A stretch of DNA of 64,000 bases from Sphagnum magellanicum (taxonomy: Eukaryota > Streptophyta > Sphagnopsida > Sphagnales > Sphagnaceae), in NCBI GenBank assembly GCA_021904315.1, contig CM038917.1:3394041-3458040 (forward strand), read 5' to 3'. Positions 1 through 12,105 of the stretch are shown piece after piece; positions within the stretch are counted from its first letter, which is position 1, and each line of letters starts with the position of its first letter. Below the pieces are notes generated by a model. The model had not been told where the DNA came from, made no database searches, and was given only the letters and a program-made list of their open reading frames with translations. Both the position numbers and the translations under genes were made by a program.

Positions 1-1100
1 CTTGACTCTTCAAAATGCACATGATTTTTGGGATTATCATCAATATGTTTGTAGACTCGCAAATTTTTCATACATTTGAATTAGGTTTGGTGTTTTGGTG
101 GGGAACCTTTTGTTGGTCTCCAATTGAGTTAAGGGACAATGCTGTGTAGTGCATTAAAATTGGGAATTGGGTTTTTATCAGGGGCCTATTACATGGAGCA
201 TCAAAGAAAACCATTTGAAATGTAAACAACTCTGTGCCATTTGTTGACATTGATGGATTACCTCGTGAAGCTAAGGTATTAGTAAAGGCTTGGTGGCATC
301 ATTATTGAGAAACATGAATTGTCGTAACAAGAAGGTTAATAGATCCTTCTCTTTGATTAGCTTGAACTATTTCCAGTGAATAACTTGCCAACATGGTCAG
401 GAGACATTTATGCTTTCTGCTATGATTTGAACCAAACCTTTCAAGGCGCACATGATGCTGGGATTGAGAACAATCTTAACTTGCAATTTTTTCATACATT
501 TGAAATGTGCATATAGTTTTGGAAAGAAACCTTCCATTGGGTTTGCAATTGAGTTGAGGAACAACGATGTCTAGTTCATTGAAACTGAAAACTATGTTTA
601 TTAGGGGCCTACTACATGGATTACCTCATGAAGATAACAAAACCCTTCTTCATCAAGGGGACTTCCTCTTGTTGCATGCTTTCTTTAGTCTTTCCCATGT
701 TATGGTAAACAACTATTGTTATTTCTGGGACTAATAGATCCCCACAGTTGAACAGAAGGTCTCACTCCATGAATATGTCCTTTTAATGAAACATGTGTAA
801 GCTTATATTAGGGTTAGCTATATTGGATATATACTGAGGAAATGCCAAGTTTTTTTTTATGGGGTATAACTTTAGTTTGAAAGTGATTGGAATTTGAAAC
901 AGCTTGATTTGTTTCGGGCTCTTTGTAGCTTTTGCAAGGAAAATGGACTATAATCAGTCATTCTTGCAATTGGGAATGCATCAATGTGGATTTGATCCTT
1001 TCCTTTGACCACCTTGAACTATTTCCAGTGAGTGACCTGCCATTGAGGTGATCCAGACATATTAATGGTTTCTTGAGTGAGTTCAACTAGACTATTCAAG
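1..1100. repeat. Imperfect direct duplication of an unknown sequence
   Basis: A block near 20-260 recurs at about 445-640. Both copies carry a shared run of a dozen or more bases around 'tttttcatacatttgaa', an 'aattgagtt' motif and 'aggggcctacta/attacatgga'. The phrase 'cttgaactatttccagtga' near 360 recurs near 1015. No protein could be read through either copy. This is probably an old transposon relic present as two diverged tandem copies, but I do not recognise the family. Confidence 0.5.
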
Positions 1101-1102
1101 GG

Positions 1103-1610
1103 GCATCCAAATCTAACTTGCATTAATTCACTAGAAAGCTCGTTACAATGCACACTTGCTTACCAAATTTCAAGCTTTGCACCCAAAGCAGTAAAAAGCT
1201 ATGCCATAGAACCCGAAAGGGTTTCATAAAGGTAGGAAGTTTAACTTGATAGTAGATCTCTAGTCATTCAAAACATTTTCCCTATCACATAGGTTATCTA
1301 AATATAGCTTGCTTTAGTTCATTGAAAAGCTAGCTATAAAGCACATCTGCTCACCAAATTTCAAGTTTTGCACCCAAGTTAATAAAAAGTTGTGCCATAG
1401 AACCCGAGAGAGTTTCATGAAAGCAGAAAGTTCAACTTGACAGTAGACCTCCAATCACTTAAAATATTATTGCCATCCCATAATTTATTCAATTCTAACT
1501 TGCATTAATTCATTGGAATCTAATTATAAGGCGCACCTACCTATTAAATCTCAAGCTTTGGACTTAAATAAAAAAAAAGTTATGCTATAAAACCCAAGAG
1601 ATATTTTGAA
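1103..1610. repeat. Tandem repeat, ~190 bp x 2.7
   Basis: Three diverged copies start near 1103, 1293 and 1483, about 190 bp apart. Each contains the order 'cttgcattaattca' (or close variant), 'caccaaatttcaag', 'gcacccaa', 'aaaaagttatgccata' and 'aacccgaga'. The third copy is cut short. No open frame is preserved. Confidence 0.7.
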
Positions 1611-1867
1611 ATTTCTCTAAGATTTCAAACTCCTAAAACTACCCCTACTCACTTCCATTCTTTCAAAGGTACTAATATCATCTAATCTATATATTTCTTT
1701 CCACCATCTACTAAGACTAATAATTTTTTTCCTCCCAAGAAAAGTTGTAGGAACAAGTTTTTGAAGATTCAAATCGAAAATTATGTCCGGAAAAGAAAGC
1801 CCAAATGATTCAAATCCGTGCCTTTAAAGAAAAGGAGAAGGAAGGAGGTGAAGGAAGACCCCAACTT
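1611..1867. other. Unassigned interval
   Basis: I see no gene, RNA or recognisable element here. It separates the 190-bp repeats from a short minisatellite. Confidence 0.4.
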
Positions 1868-1988
1868 GGTGGTTAATGGAAGGTTTCAATGTTTGGTGGC
1901 CCTTGGAAGGTTCCAAGTTTGGTGTCCAATGGAAGGTTCCAATGCTTGATGGCCTTTGAAAGGTTCCAAGCTTGCTGACCCTTGGAAG
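1868..1988. repeat. Minisatellite, ~27 bp x 4.5
   Basis: Units of 26-27 bp start at 1868, 1895, 1921, 1948 and 1974. Each is built on 'ggtg-----tggaaggttccaa-ttt'. The last unit is partial. Confidence 0.75.
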
Positions 1989-4215
1989 AAGAAGGAGAAA
2001 TGTCCTTTTCAACTTTTTTCACTTTTCCCCCCCAACAAATTTTACATAAACCTTCTTTTTTTCCATTGATCTTAAGGTTTTACTTTACCGTGGTTCTAGA
2101 CCATTATTTTATGCCTTTCCTTCCTTTTCTTTCACCTATAAATTACAACCACACATCTCAATGTACTAAGTCCTCCACAAATTCATTGTTGAGTTGATTT
2201 TGATTAAAGATTTTTTTTCCTTTCCTTAAATTCATGGCATCGTGCATGACCACATCTTACGAACCTCAAACCGCACAAGTGAATGAAGATTTGCCTCTGG
2301 AGTCATCCCTAAATTTGACATTGACGCAACATCTTCGTGATGAAAATCCTAAAGCATAAAAAATGGGCCCTTGTCTTGAAGTTGAACGCCCTTGAGCTTG
2401 GTATTATTGCATTTCTCTAAACTTTCATACCTTGGTGATTTTGTTGCAAATTGACCCCACTTTTGGTGATGAACTTGAAAATGTCTGTGAAGGTTTTTTT
2501 ATGAAATTGAAAACACTTCCATCTTTGCATGGTTTTTAATTCTCGACGTTAGACACTATTGTTAGTTGCGTAGTTCAATTTGTCGACTACCTCCTATTAG
2601 CAAGGTGGATTACTTAGTTCACACCATTCAATGCATCTTATAATTCTTGCAATTATGAACTATCATTGTGGCATAACCCATGACTCAACATGTAATTGCA
2701 GCTCCTCCTTGAGCTTATCCATAACCTGAATAAAAGCTTCATTCATCATGAAATCCATGTTACCATTGCCACCTATCACATTATTTATTTTAATCGTTAT
2801 GTTGTCTCAAATTAATCTTACACTTATAATGTTTGAAGATTATTCAATCTCCATTGGACCTTTCATTAACACCCCCTTGATTATTTCACAAATCTCAAAC
2901 ATTCTCATTTACACGATTACCCACTAAATACTAGAACAAAACCAATGTTTTGCTAAACATTACGAATTTTGGTGTCTACTTTTAACCCCAACTCTCTAGA
3001 GATTTTTCACCTTTAATCACGCAACCGAGGTTCTAAAATTATGATTATCAGCTTTTGTTGAAGAAAAGAATTAACCCTACACCTCATTCATTTAATATCG
3101 AATTTCGAAAGAAAACAACCCCCCATCAAACATGCGCACTCATCATTCTTTATTTTAACATGAAATTGTTAAAAACCCCATAGCCTTACCACACCTAAAT
3201 ATCCTTGACACAATTTTTTAAAATTAAAACTATTGCACATGGCTATGTCAATATGGTTCACATTAAATAATACACTACTCAAAGTGCATATCCAAGCCTT
3301 GGGAAACAAAAATCCCAAGTGGAAGGAATGGTGGCAAATTGTTTAGGAGTTCACGGAAAAATAGATTTAGGACAATATGGAGCTAACTCACTTTAATGAA
3401 CAAAGTTATCAACTTGAGTTTCACACCTATCAAATAGTTTTCCTTGATTTCAAGTACAAACCCCTGAGTTTTGTATTTGTGGAAATTGGAACCAATAGCA
3501 GACTTCCAACAATGCCATCTGTGGCACAACATGTTGCCATTACTAAAGTCCATTAACATGTGGAAGATGTTTAAAAATCATACCTTTACTTATTTAGACT
3601 TTTACTATGCATATTCCAGTGACCATTGTTGTAAATAAACATGTGGAAGATAGTGAGAAATCTAATAAGAAATGGGTTGAACCTGTTAATCTTTCATTCA
3701 CCATATTAAACATTAGATTAAAATTTTTGGAATTCTTATCTGTTAATTACTTTTGATCCCACACCAAATAGGTATACGTCAAGAGCTTACTTTAATCTCA
3801 AGTACTTCGTATGCTTTGGAGGTATTCACAACACCCATAACAACTTTTGAAGACACACCTAATCGACAAAAGACTATAGTGCTAATAGGTCTTCAAATTA
3901 TGAATTGGGCTGAACCTATGAAAGAACCAGGTGTTCAACTTATCAAAGAAGTCATTAGTTAACTGATTATAAAAGGCCAATATAACCTAGGACTTTGAGC
4001 TAACATTTCAAGGAAAAAATGTAGATTTCAAAGGGGGATAATGTTACCTATATTTAACAATAGGTGATCTAATAGGTTGATAATGTAAATAGGTTCTTAA
4101 ACCTAACAAATGTCTTAACTTGTTATTTAACCCAACCCATAGTATTAACCTAACTAGTTACTAAACTTGTTAGGTAATGTTATATTGGGTTAAAAAGATA
4201 GGTTAATAGGTTAGT
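1989..4215. other. No clear gene; possible end of an old element near 4030
   Basis: Only short, stop-rich frames occur here. A weak plus-strand open stretch of 69 codons lies at 3753-3962. It is followed near 4027 by a purine-rich run ending in 'aaagggggataatgtta', which looks like the polypurine tract that precedes the 3' LTR of many plant retroelements. No partner LTR or protein signature was found, so this stays a hint. Confidence 0.3.
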
Positions 4216-4220
4216 CAACG

Positions 4221-5136
4221 TGAGGCACTCCCAAACTCCTTGATAGACTCAAATGTGAGTCCAAGGTGAAAACAATGGAAGGATAAGGAATTGGGGCACG
4301 CTCCCTGGTTCGTAATAGTTCGAGGGTAGAAAGGCGTGCTGGAGTTCTGGGATGGGGACTAGGATAAGTGACAAGTGAGTCAATTATTCACATGGACCTA
4401 CATGAACCAAACAACAAGTTGGTTAGTGCATAATTGGAACATTTTTGGTGCACGGACGAGCCATGGGCAAACACAGATTCACAAAACTCATCACAACTTG
4501 GACTTGGGGGAAACCACCACCTTCCCCCTTATAGTATTCTTTATGCCTAGCCACGGGGCCAACACCCAAATGTCATTTCGTCCTGGGACTCCCAAATTGG
4601 AGTCTCGAAATTCCCGAAATTGGGATTCCCACAACTTTGGAAGCCCATAACTATGTGTGCAAACCTCCGGTTGAGGTGAGGTCTATAATAAAGTTATGGC
4701 CCTCATCGAAAAATTCCAATGGTATGTGGCAAGCCACCTGCACGAAAGTAAATCAAGGCGATTTTTGACTTTTAGTGGTCAAAAATCAAATTGGCGTTTT
4801 GACTGCCGACCCCTCTTTTGGCCATAATTTATGTTTTAAGTACCCAAATGGGTCATGCAAATCGATTTTAAACATTTACGTTCTAAGATCTTTCTAATGA
4901 TATAAGGAACTTTTCAGTCCAATGCGTTTTGACCTTTGCAATTGCCCTCTTAAGATTCAAGAGTCCATTGGGACTCCAACTCCCAAAGTGGGAGCTCACT
5001 TAGGAGTGTGGGGGTTCATTCCCTCACACTTTCCTACATTCCCAGGAGCACAAAATGTGATTCTTGGGCTTCATTCTTGACTTGCACCTTTGCAAGCCCT
5101 TGCCTTGGTCGTGAGCCCAAAGCTAGGCTTGCGACA
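4221..5136 (-). mobile_element. Solo LTR, diverged, same broad LTR family as the chromovirus at 45-52 kb
   Basis: This fossil reads TGAGGCACTCCCAAACTCC at its left and ends in GCTTGCGACA. It shares many ordered blocks with the LTRs at 45490 and 51605: 'ggaagccataac'-like blocks, 'cccccttatagtatt', 'gggactcccaaa', and the 'tttttagtggtca' segment. It is flanked by CAACG (4216-4220) and CAACA (5137-5141), a near-perfect 5-bp target duplication. It is clearly more diverged than the pair at 45-52 kb, so it is older or from a sister subfamily. No internal region is attached, as expected for a solo LTR left by recombination between LTRs. Confidence 0.75.
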
Positions 5137-5979
5137 CAACAAGTGATCTATAAAACCTATACTTAGTAGAATTGGTAGTTGAACAAGTAGTTAAACACAA
5201 TGTAGTTTTTTGAAATTTTGGACTATTAGTCTAACTATTGGCTAACAACTATTTATAATGGTCAATTATGACTATTGTATTTTGAAATATTTTGTATAAG
5301 ACTAGGAAAACAAACCTGTTGAGGAGCTTTTGGATTTCATTTTTTGTGTTTTAATCTTCATTTTTAGAACATGAATAATCTTTCAGCCTACTTCCTTCAA
5401 GTTCTAAATAAGTTTTGTATGTGTTAATTTAGGATTTGTAGGTAGTTTGAATTTCGTTAGTGTTTACATGTACCTATTGCTATTTTAAGAACTTGTTGTT
5501 GAAGAATTGAAAAGTAGAATAACCTTGACGGGAATAGAAAAACCCATTAACATCAACAAACAATGACAGGTTGGATATTAGGGATTTGGAAAAAAAACAA
5601 TTACAAATGCATGTTTGTTGCAACATGAGGGGCTTAAAAAAATCTACAAGACATGGTCGACAAGTTGCAAAAGTTTTGCATGAATTATGAAATGAGTTCC
5701 ATGGTTTATAGCAAGGACAAGAATGGTATGGGAGATGGCAACAAGGATGACTTGGAGATGATGCATCAATAACAACTGCTTCAAAAAAAACTTCACAAAT
5801 TAAGTGGAATTCAAGTTGATCTACAACGTGAATTATTAAAATGAAAATAGTTAATTATATTCCAAGAATGACTAGCTAATAGAAAAGTTGCCTCAAGTTT
5901 GGAGAAAGGGGGAACAAATCTAGTGTCATTTGTTTACAAACTTTAGAGCATGAAATTTTAGGTAATGAGTTTTGCTACT
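5137..5979. other. Unassigned interval with weak coding traces
   Basis: The first part (to about 5500) shows nothing recognisable. From about 5560 the plus strand contains short lysine- and glutamine-rich frames that may belong with the coiled-coil relic starting near 5980. They are too broken to model. Confidence 0.3.
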
Positions 5980-6271
5980 TGTAAAAAGGCACACAAAGCA
6001 AATGTTAGCTACATTAAACCAGATCAATTTATTAACTCTAAAACTAAAGCTTGTCATGACACAAAAGCAAAGCATGAAAGAAACCCTATGAGCTTATGAG
6101 GAAAAACTCAAAGCTTGAAAGAGGAGCTAAGTGGAAATCGACATGTTGTGCATGAAAAAAAGCACAATGTGCAAAACCTCCAACTTCAATTGGAGGCTTT
6201 GACTACAAGTAAACAAATGTTGCAGGCCATGTCATTCTTAGGGAAAAATCTATCATCGTCGCTATCTATTA
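5980..6271 (+). pseudogene. Coiled-coil coding relic, family unknown
   Basis: One plus-strand frame reads from about 5982 to a TAA near 6271, with a single in-frame TGA near 6098. The translation is rich in Lys, Gln, Leu and Glu. It contains QSLKEELSGN and VQNLQLQLEALTTSKQMLQ, a heptad-like pattern typical of a coiled coil. It ends about 18 bp before a CACTA terminus at 6289. I do not recognise the family. It could be the last exon of a host gene or part of a transposon-borne gene. Confidence 0.4.
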
Positions 6272-6288
6272 TATAAATGTAAACAAAG

Positions 6289-6600
6289 CACTAGTAGAAA
6301 AGCCCCTTTTTTAAACCAAAATTTTTCAATTATGTTTCAACTTGATTTTTTATATTTTAAAATAAAATTATGGCAATTACCTATTATGTTTATTCATTTA
6401 CTATATTGGTATATAGTTGAAAGCATTTTTCAACTATGTGGTCATTTGCCAAATATTCCTAACATCAACAATGTTTCCAAGTTGAACTTCCAACTATGTT
6501 AGTAAACAATGTGGAACATGTTTCAACTAAAGGGTCAATTTTGAAATATTCTTGGCATTCAAGGTTATTTAGTTGACACACAATCGAGACATTGACTAGT
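6289..6600 (+). mobile_element. CACTA (En/Spm) left terminus, family 1
   Basis: The sequence CACTAGTAGAAAAGCC followed by a T-run and 'aaaccaaaattttt' is a typical plant CACTA end. The next 250 bp share 'atagttgaaagca-ttttcaactatgt' and 'atattcttaacatca'-like blocks with a second copy at 55937, so both belong to one family. I could not find a matching right end with a 3-bp target duplication (AAG). The element may reach the repeat arrays and the transposase at 10-17 kb, or it may be truncated. Confidence 0.6.
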
Positions 6601-6731
6601 GTTTAACTATTTTGAATGATAAAATGTACTAAAGGATAAATGAAATACAATCTTGTTTACAACTATTTCTTCCAACTAGGTTAAACAACTAATAAGCAAC
6701 TTTAATTCTATACATATAATATTTTAATATT

Positions 6732-8800
6732 TATTTAAAATATGATAACATAAAATTACTTGTAAATTTTATTTGTATAAATGAATGGTTTTTTTTGCAT
6801 ATAAATATTAAACTTTAATTTCAAAATAAAATTTAAGAAAATTTTAAAAATATGTTAGTACTAATGTTTGTGTTCAATACACATGTTATTTATTATTTCT
6901 ATGTAGATCATTACAACATATCAAGTAATGATACATAATTAATATTGTGCAACTATAATGTTTATTCATTTTTATACACATGATATCTTAATATTTGCTT
7001 AAAATTATGATAAAACCTCATTAAACATTAATGTACCCTATGTCATTGGCCCAAGTTTGAATGCATTCAATTGATTTTCCTTCCAAGCCCTATTTTGCAA
7101 TTTGTTTGAATTTCCAACAACAATACATACCCACTAAAAATTCAATAATATTGTTCACATTTTAAGTCTCAAAATTACAAAATAAACTTTATTAAATCAT
7201 ACTTGGTGAGGGCTTTCCAACAATATTAATAACACGCCCAAATTCCAATATAGTTTTCAATCTTGGTTTTTCAAAAAATTCAATGAAAAATGGTTCAATA
7301 ATCAATAGATTCCACATTGTAGTTTCAAACATTTTGAACCAAGTCATTACACCCCTATTCATTGAGAACTTTTTGATGATAAGTTCCATAGCATAACCTA
7401 AAACATCATGGTTTGGGAGATATCATTATGACAACAAAACAAACTACCTTCCTTCATGGATAAATAAGGTAACATTTGTTGTTGGCCCCAAATGTGAACA
7501 TACTCAATTCATTTATTATAAGATGTCTGAATTTTCATTAACAAAATTCATTCAAAATTCAATATCTTCCACACCTCAAGTATGAAAATTATGAAATAAA
7601 TTTCATTAAATCTAATTCAATGATTACTTTCCAAAAACACCAAATACACCTTTGGATCCAAGTAAAATTTATATTTATGATTTTATTAATGTTTATTAAG
7701 AAAATGGTTCAATATTCAATAACCTTTGCATTGTAGCTCCAAAAAATTTCAACCCAAGTTAGTGCACCCCTATTCATTGTTAGATTTTCAAAGATAGTCA
7801 ATAGCATTATATGAAGTAATTTTGTTTGGGAAATTTCAACATGAAAAAATAAAACAAAACAAATTATCTACCTTCATTAATAAATTAAATTATCTATAAA
7901 TTATCTTTGTATAAAATGAATGATTATGTATGATGCAAATATTTTTTGTGCACACACATAATAAAACTTGATTGAAGTAAATTTAAGGAAATTCTGAAAT
8001 ATAAATTTGTAATAATGTGCATGTTCAATACACCTAATTATTATTTATATGTAGATTGAATTTTAGTTTACAACATTTCAAATAATGATACATAATTAAT
8101 ATTTTTTGTGGAACTTTAATGTTTATTAATCTTTATAAAAATGATATCTCAATATTTTCTTTAAATTGCAATAAAAATTCATTAAACATTAAACTACATG
8201 TAAATTCTATTTGTGCAAATGAATGTTTATGTATGATGCAAATCTTTTTTGTGCATATAAATACTAAATTTTAATTTCAAAATAAAATGTAAGGAAATTT
8301 TGAAATACAAGTTTGAAATAATGTAGGTTCAATATATGTAATTTATTATTTTTTTGTAAATAAAATTTTAATTTTAAAAATCAAGTATAATACATAATTC
8401 ATAATTTGTGGAACTTTAATGTTTATTCATTTTTATACGTATAACATCATAATGTATATTTGAAATTACAATAAAGATTCATTAATTATTAAGGTACAAG
8501 TAAATGTTTTTTTGTATACATGAATGATGATATTTTTTGTGCATATAAATATTACACTTTCATTTGGAAAAAAAAAAATAATAATTATGAAATATAAGTC
8601 AACTTAATAATGTGTGTGTTCAATACATGCATAATTTAAAATTTCTATGTAAATTCAATCTTAGTTTACAAAATATCAAGTAAGGATATTTAATTAATAT
8701 TTTTTTGGAATATGTTCAATACATGTGTAATTTATTATTTCCATGTAGATTCAATTTTAGTTTCCAACATATCATGTAATGACACATAATTAATATTTTT
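6732..8800. repeat. Two interleaved repeat families (~300 bp x 4, ~415 bp x 2)
   Basis: Units of about 300 bp end near 7032, 8182, 8482 and, partially, 8790. Each carries 'tgtgcatataaatatta', 'gttcaatacat', a 'aatgatacataattaatatt' block and 'ggaactttaatgtttatt'. Between the first and second copies lie two ~415-bp units (about 7033-7465 and 7466-7885). These share 'aaaatggttcaat', 'cacccctattcatt' and 'aaacaaactacctt'-like blocks. No coding capacity is visible. The arrays lie to the right of the CACTA end at 6289 and may be its internal filler. Confidence 0.65.
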
Positions 8801-9570
8801 ATAATTATAATTATAATTATGTCTATTAATTCCAATATTTTTTTCATTTATTAAAATTTCTTATTTATTTATGATTAAATTATAATAATTTAAAAAATAA
8901 TTAGTAAAGATACTTAATAAGTTATCATATAATTTCAAACATTATTGTTATTTAACACTATTATACTATAAAAATATTTTTAAATTTAATATTTATTATA
9001 CTAGGCCATTTAATAGTTCCAATAAGTTAGATAAAGACATGAATAAAAATAGTTAAATAATTAGTCAAACCTAACTACTAGCTACAAAATTATTACTAAT
9101 GTTGTTGTTGTAATTGTAGTTAATTATTAATTTATCACAACATTGTAATAATTATTTTAATTAAAATATCATCTAAATTTTATTATTAAATATTTATGTC
9201 TAAGTTAATTCTTTGTTTTGTAAAATGTTAATAATATTTATAACGAATTTCGAATTTTTAAAAAAATGACTATAAGTTGTTTAATAGATAAATACATTTA
9301 ATTACTAATTTTTTAATTAAAAAACTAATCACCATATTATTTAATAAATGATGATCATATGTTTAATTATTTAATTATACAACTATATAGTTAAAAATTA
9401 TTAATGAATAATTACTATAAGTAATTAAGGTAAATAGCTAGACCTAGGCTAGGTATATTATTAGTTTAGGTCTAGGCCTAACTAAGCTTAAATTAACTTC
9501 TTTAACTATATTACAATTATTTGAATTGCAATTAGGTTGCAAATGGGTTACAATTAGGGTAAACAACACA
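8801..9570. other. AT-rich interval without features
   Basis: This stretch is very AT-rich, with scattered 'ttaattatta' motifs. I see no gene or bounded element. Confidence 0.4.
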
Positions 9571-9965
9571 CCTTGATTCACTTGCGTGTAAGTGGCATGC
9601 CACATATCGTTGGAAAGCTCTCGATGAGGGCAATAACTTTGCTTCAGACTTCACTTCAATCGAAGTTTGCACAAAACGTTATGGGCTGTGGTGAATTTTG
9701 TGAATTTGTATATGCCTATGGTTCATCCGTGCTCCAAAAGTGCTCCAACTATGCACTAACCGACTTGTTATTTGGTTTGTGCAAGTATGTGTGAATAATT
9801 GACCTGCTTGTCATTTGTCCTAATCCCCATCCTGAAGCTCTAACATACCTCTCTACTCTTGAAGTGTTGAGAGCTTAGGAGCGTAACCTGACTCCTTCTC
9901 CTTTTGTTGTTTTCACCTTTGGACTTGTAGTTGAGTCTGTCAAGGAGTTTGGGGGGGGTGCATCA
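9571..9965 (+). mobile_element. Partial LTR fragment, same LTR family, plus orientation
   Basis: This fossil matches the reverse complement of the solo LTR at 4221-5136. It runs from the block near 'ccttgattcactt' through 'tggcatgccacat', 'ttggaaagctctcgatgag' and 'gttatgggc' to the terminal 'caaggagttt' and a G-run. The central part of the LTR is missing. The right edge lies directly against the transposase-coding sequence that starts at 9967. No target duplication can be read because the left end is lost. Confidence 0.6.
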
Positions 9966-9966
9966 A

Positions 9967-10313
9967 TTTGCCCTTGCTCAATGTGTAAAGGTTATAGGCA
10001 ATGAATGTCCACATCAACAATTGAAAAACACCCAATGCAACATGGAAGACATCTTCTATACCGTGTCTAGAAAGGGTTAGGGGATCTAGATTCATGTGAT
10101 GAAGAGTGGGTAAACAAATTATGGCGCCAAGAGCAGTAACTAACCCACCAAAATGGGATGACCACCATGGTTTGCCCTTGCTCAAAGTGTAAAGGTTGTA
10201 GGCAATAGGTATCCGCATCAACAATTGAAAACCACCTAATGCAACATGGAAGACATCCTCTATACTGTGTTTGGAAAGGGTCAAGGGATCTAGACTCGTC
10301 TAATGAAGAGTGG
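9967..10313 (+). repeat. Tandem duplication of the transposase N-terminal exon, offset 204 bp
   Basis: The block 9967-10111 recurs at 10171-10313 with about 85-90% identity by eye. Both start 'tttgcccttgctca' and run through 'atgcaacatggaagacat' to 'gaagagtgggt/caac'. The sequence encodes the cysteine-containing start of the transposase-associated domain. Only the downstream copy reads on into the rest of the domain. Confidence 0.75.
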
Positions 10314-11869
10314 GCAACAGCTACAAGGTGTTCAACATCCCAAGAGGAACATGGTCTAACTACAAGGGCATCAACTTCCCGCATGGTGAGAGGATTGTTA
10401 TATGAAAGCATAGAGGTGGAAAACTTATTGGCGGATGGTTTTTTAGGCGGACCCATATTCACCCATTGCACATACTTGAAACAAAACCAAACACACCCAT
10501 AGCCACACAAGGACCCACCACTTACCTAGACATAGCTGGGGAGGTACAACATGCATGTGAAATGGTAGAGGTTGTAGCAAGCGAGTATGAAGAAGTCGAG
10601 CATGAAAAGGGGCACCACGTGCCAAAAGACCTAGGCATACTAAACAATGATGTGTTAGATGGATTAGACACACTACAGGACGCATGTGTACCCTTGTATG
10701 AAAGTGCACACTGCACAAAATTGGTAGCGGTACTGATAATGATGAACATGTGTATTGTACACAATTATTCAAACAAGTTTGTTAATGAGTTATTTTCTCT
10801 CCTACGTAATTTTTTGTTGCCTATAGACAATATTTTGTCTACTAACATGTATTCTGTTAAGACATTAACACAACACATTGGCCTAAAATACAAGCAAATT
10901 TATGCTTGTAATGTTGGATGTGTATTGTACAAGGGACCATATGCAAATTCCACTCATTGCCCGAAATGTGGGAGGGCAAGGTTAAAACAAGTTGGTCACA
11001 CACAAGTGCTAGACAAGATTTTATGCCATTTCCCTATAATCCCAAGTTTGAAATGGATGTACCAATCTCTTAGTATGGTTGAGCTATTACAATGGCATGA
11101 AAAAAACAAAAGCACAAATGGGCTTGTGCTCCATGTTGTGAATAACAAAACATGGACTCACATTGAGGAAGCATGGCTAGATTTTGCAAGTGACCCACAA
11201 AATTTAAGGTTGGCTTTATCCACAAATGGGTTCAATCCATTCTTAGAAAAATTGTGCCAATGGTCCACATGGCCTATCTACATTTTTATTTACAACCTAC
11301 CACTGTGGTTGACAACAAAGCGATTTTTCATGATGGTTGCAATGCTCATCTCGGGCTAGGAAAATGTTAATATGAACAACATAAACACCTTCCTCCATAT
11401 GCTTATTGATGAGTTGATGATGCTTTGGAGACCAAATGTCCAAGCTATGGATTTTGGCAAGCCCAAAGGTAGGCATTCCTTTACTTTATGTGGTATGGTC
11501 ATGTGGACCATAAATGATTTCTTGGGCTATGGACTTTTATCCATGTGCATACACCAAGGCTACATTGCTTGTCCTAAATGTGGACCTCAAACCACATCTC
11601 AACATTCAAGTAGCTTGAGGAAATTGGTGTATATGGGTCACTGTAGGTGGCTTTGACATAGGCATCCTTATCAATTTCCACAATTCAACAATGCTTTTGA
11701 TGGGAAGCTTGAAGAAAGAGGTGAGTGTCTCGTGGTAACAAGCAGTGAGGTGGTCACAAGAGGCATGGAATAGCAATGGTGGATTGGAGTAGGGAATCGA
11801 CCGGGATCTACCAATGACCCCTCCAAGGTCCATGGGGTGAAGCAACGTTCTATTCTATATGATATGCCC

Positions 11870-12105
11870 TATTTCAAGGTACAAATTATGTTGATTGCTC
11901 TACTAAAGACATTTTCTAAAATTGTGTCTATGTTGCAACATAGTTGGCTACTAGTTTTAATTGGGTTACAAAGTATCACACAAGTTGCACAACAATCCTT
12001 CTTGTGACTTGTTGCAACATGGTCTTGGAAGTGTCATGATAGTTCCAAAATAGTTGTGCAAAGTTGGCAACTTGGTTGTTCCTAACTATGTGGATCAGTT
12101 TGGCT
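11870..12105 (+). other. Non-coding spacer within the transposase gene (intron or small insertion)
   Basis: The transposase translation stops matching at about 11870 and resumes near 12110. The spacer is full of 'gttgcaacat', 'tagttg' and 'agttgcac' motifs. Similar motifs recur at 13020-13300 and 18180-18480 in the same element. This could be an intron or an internal copy of the subterminal repeat. I cannot fix splice sites. Confidence 0.4.

Noticed and set aside
4020-4050. Polypurine tract before a 3' LTR of another retroelement
   Set aside because: No LTR pair, target duplication or reverse-transcriptase signature accompanies it, so no element is called.
9940-10510. Minus-strand frames of 114 and 147 codons
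   Set aside because: They are shadows of the plus-strand transposase exon and its duplicate.
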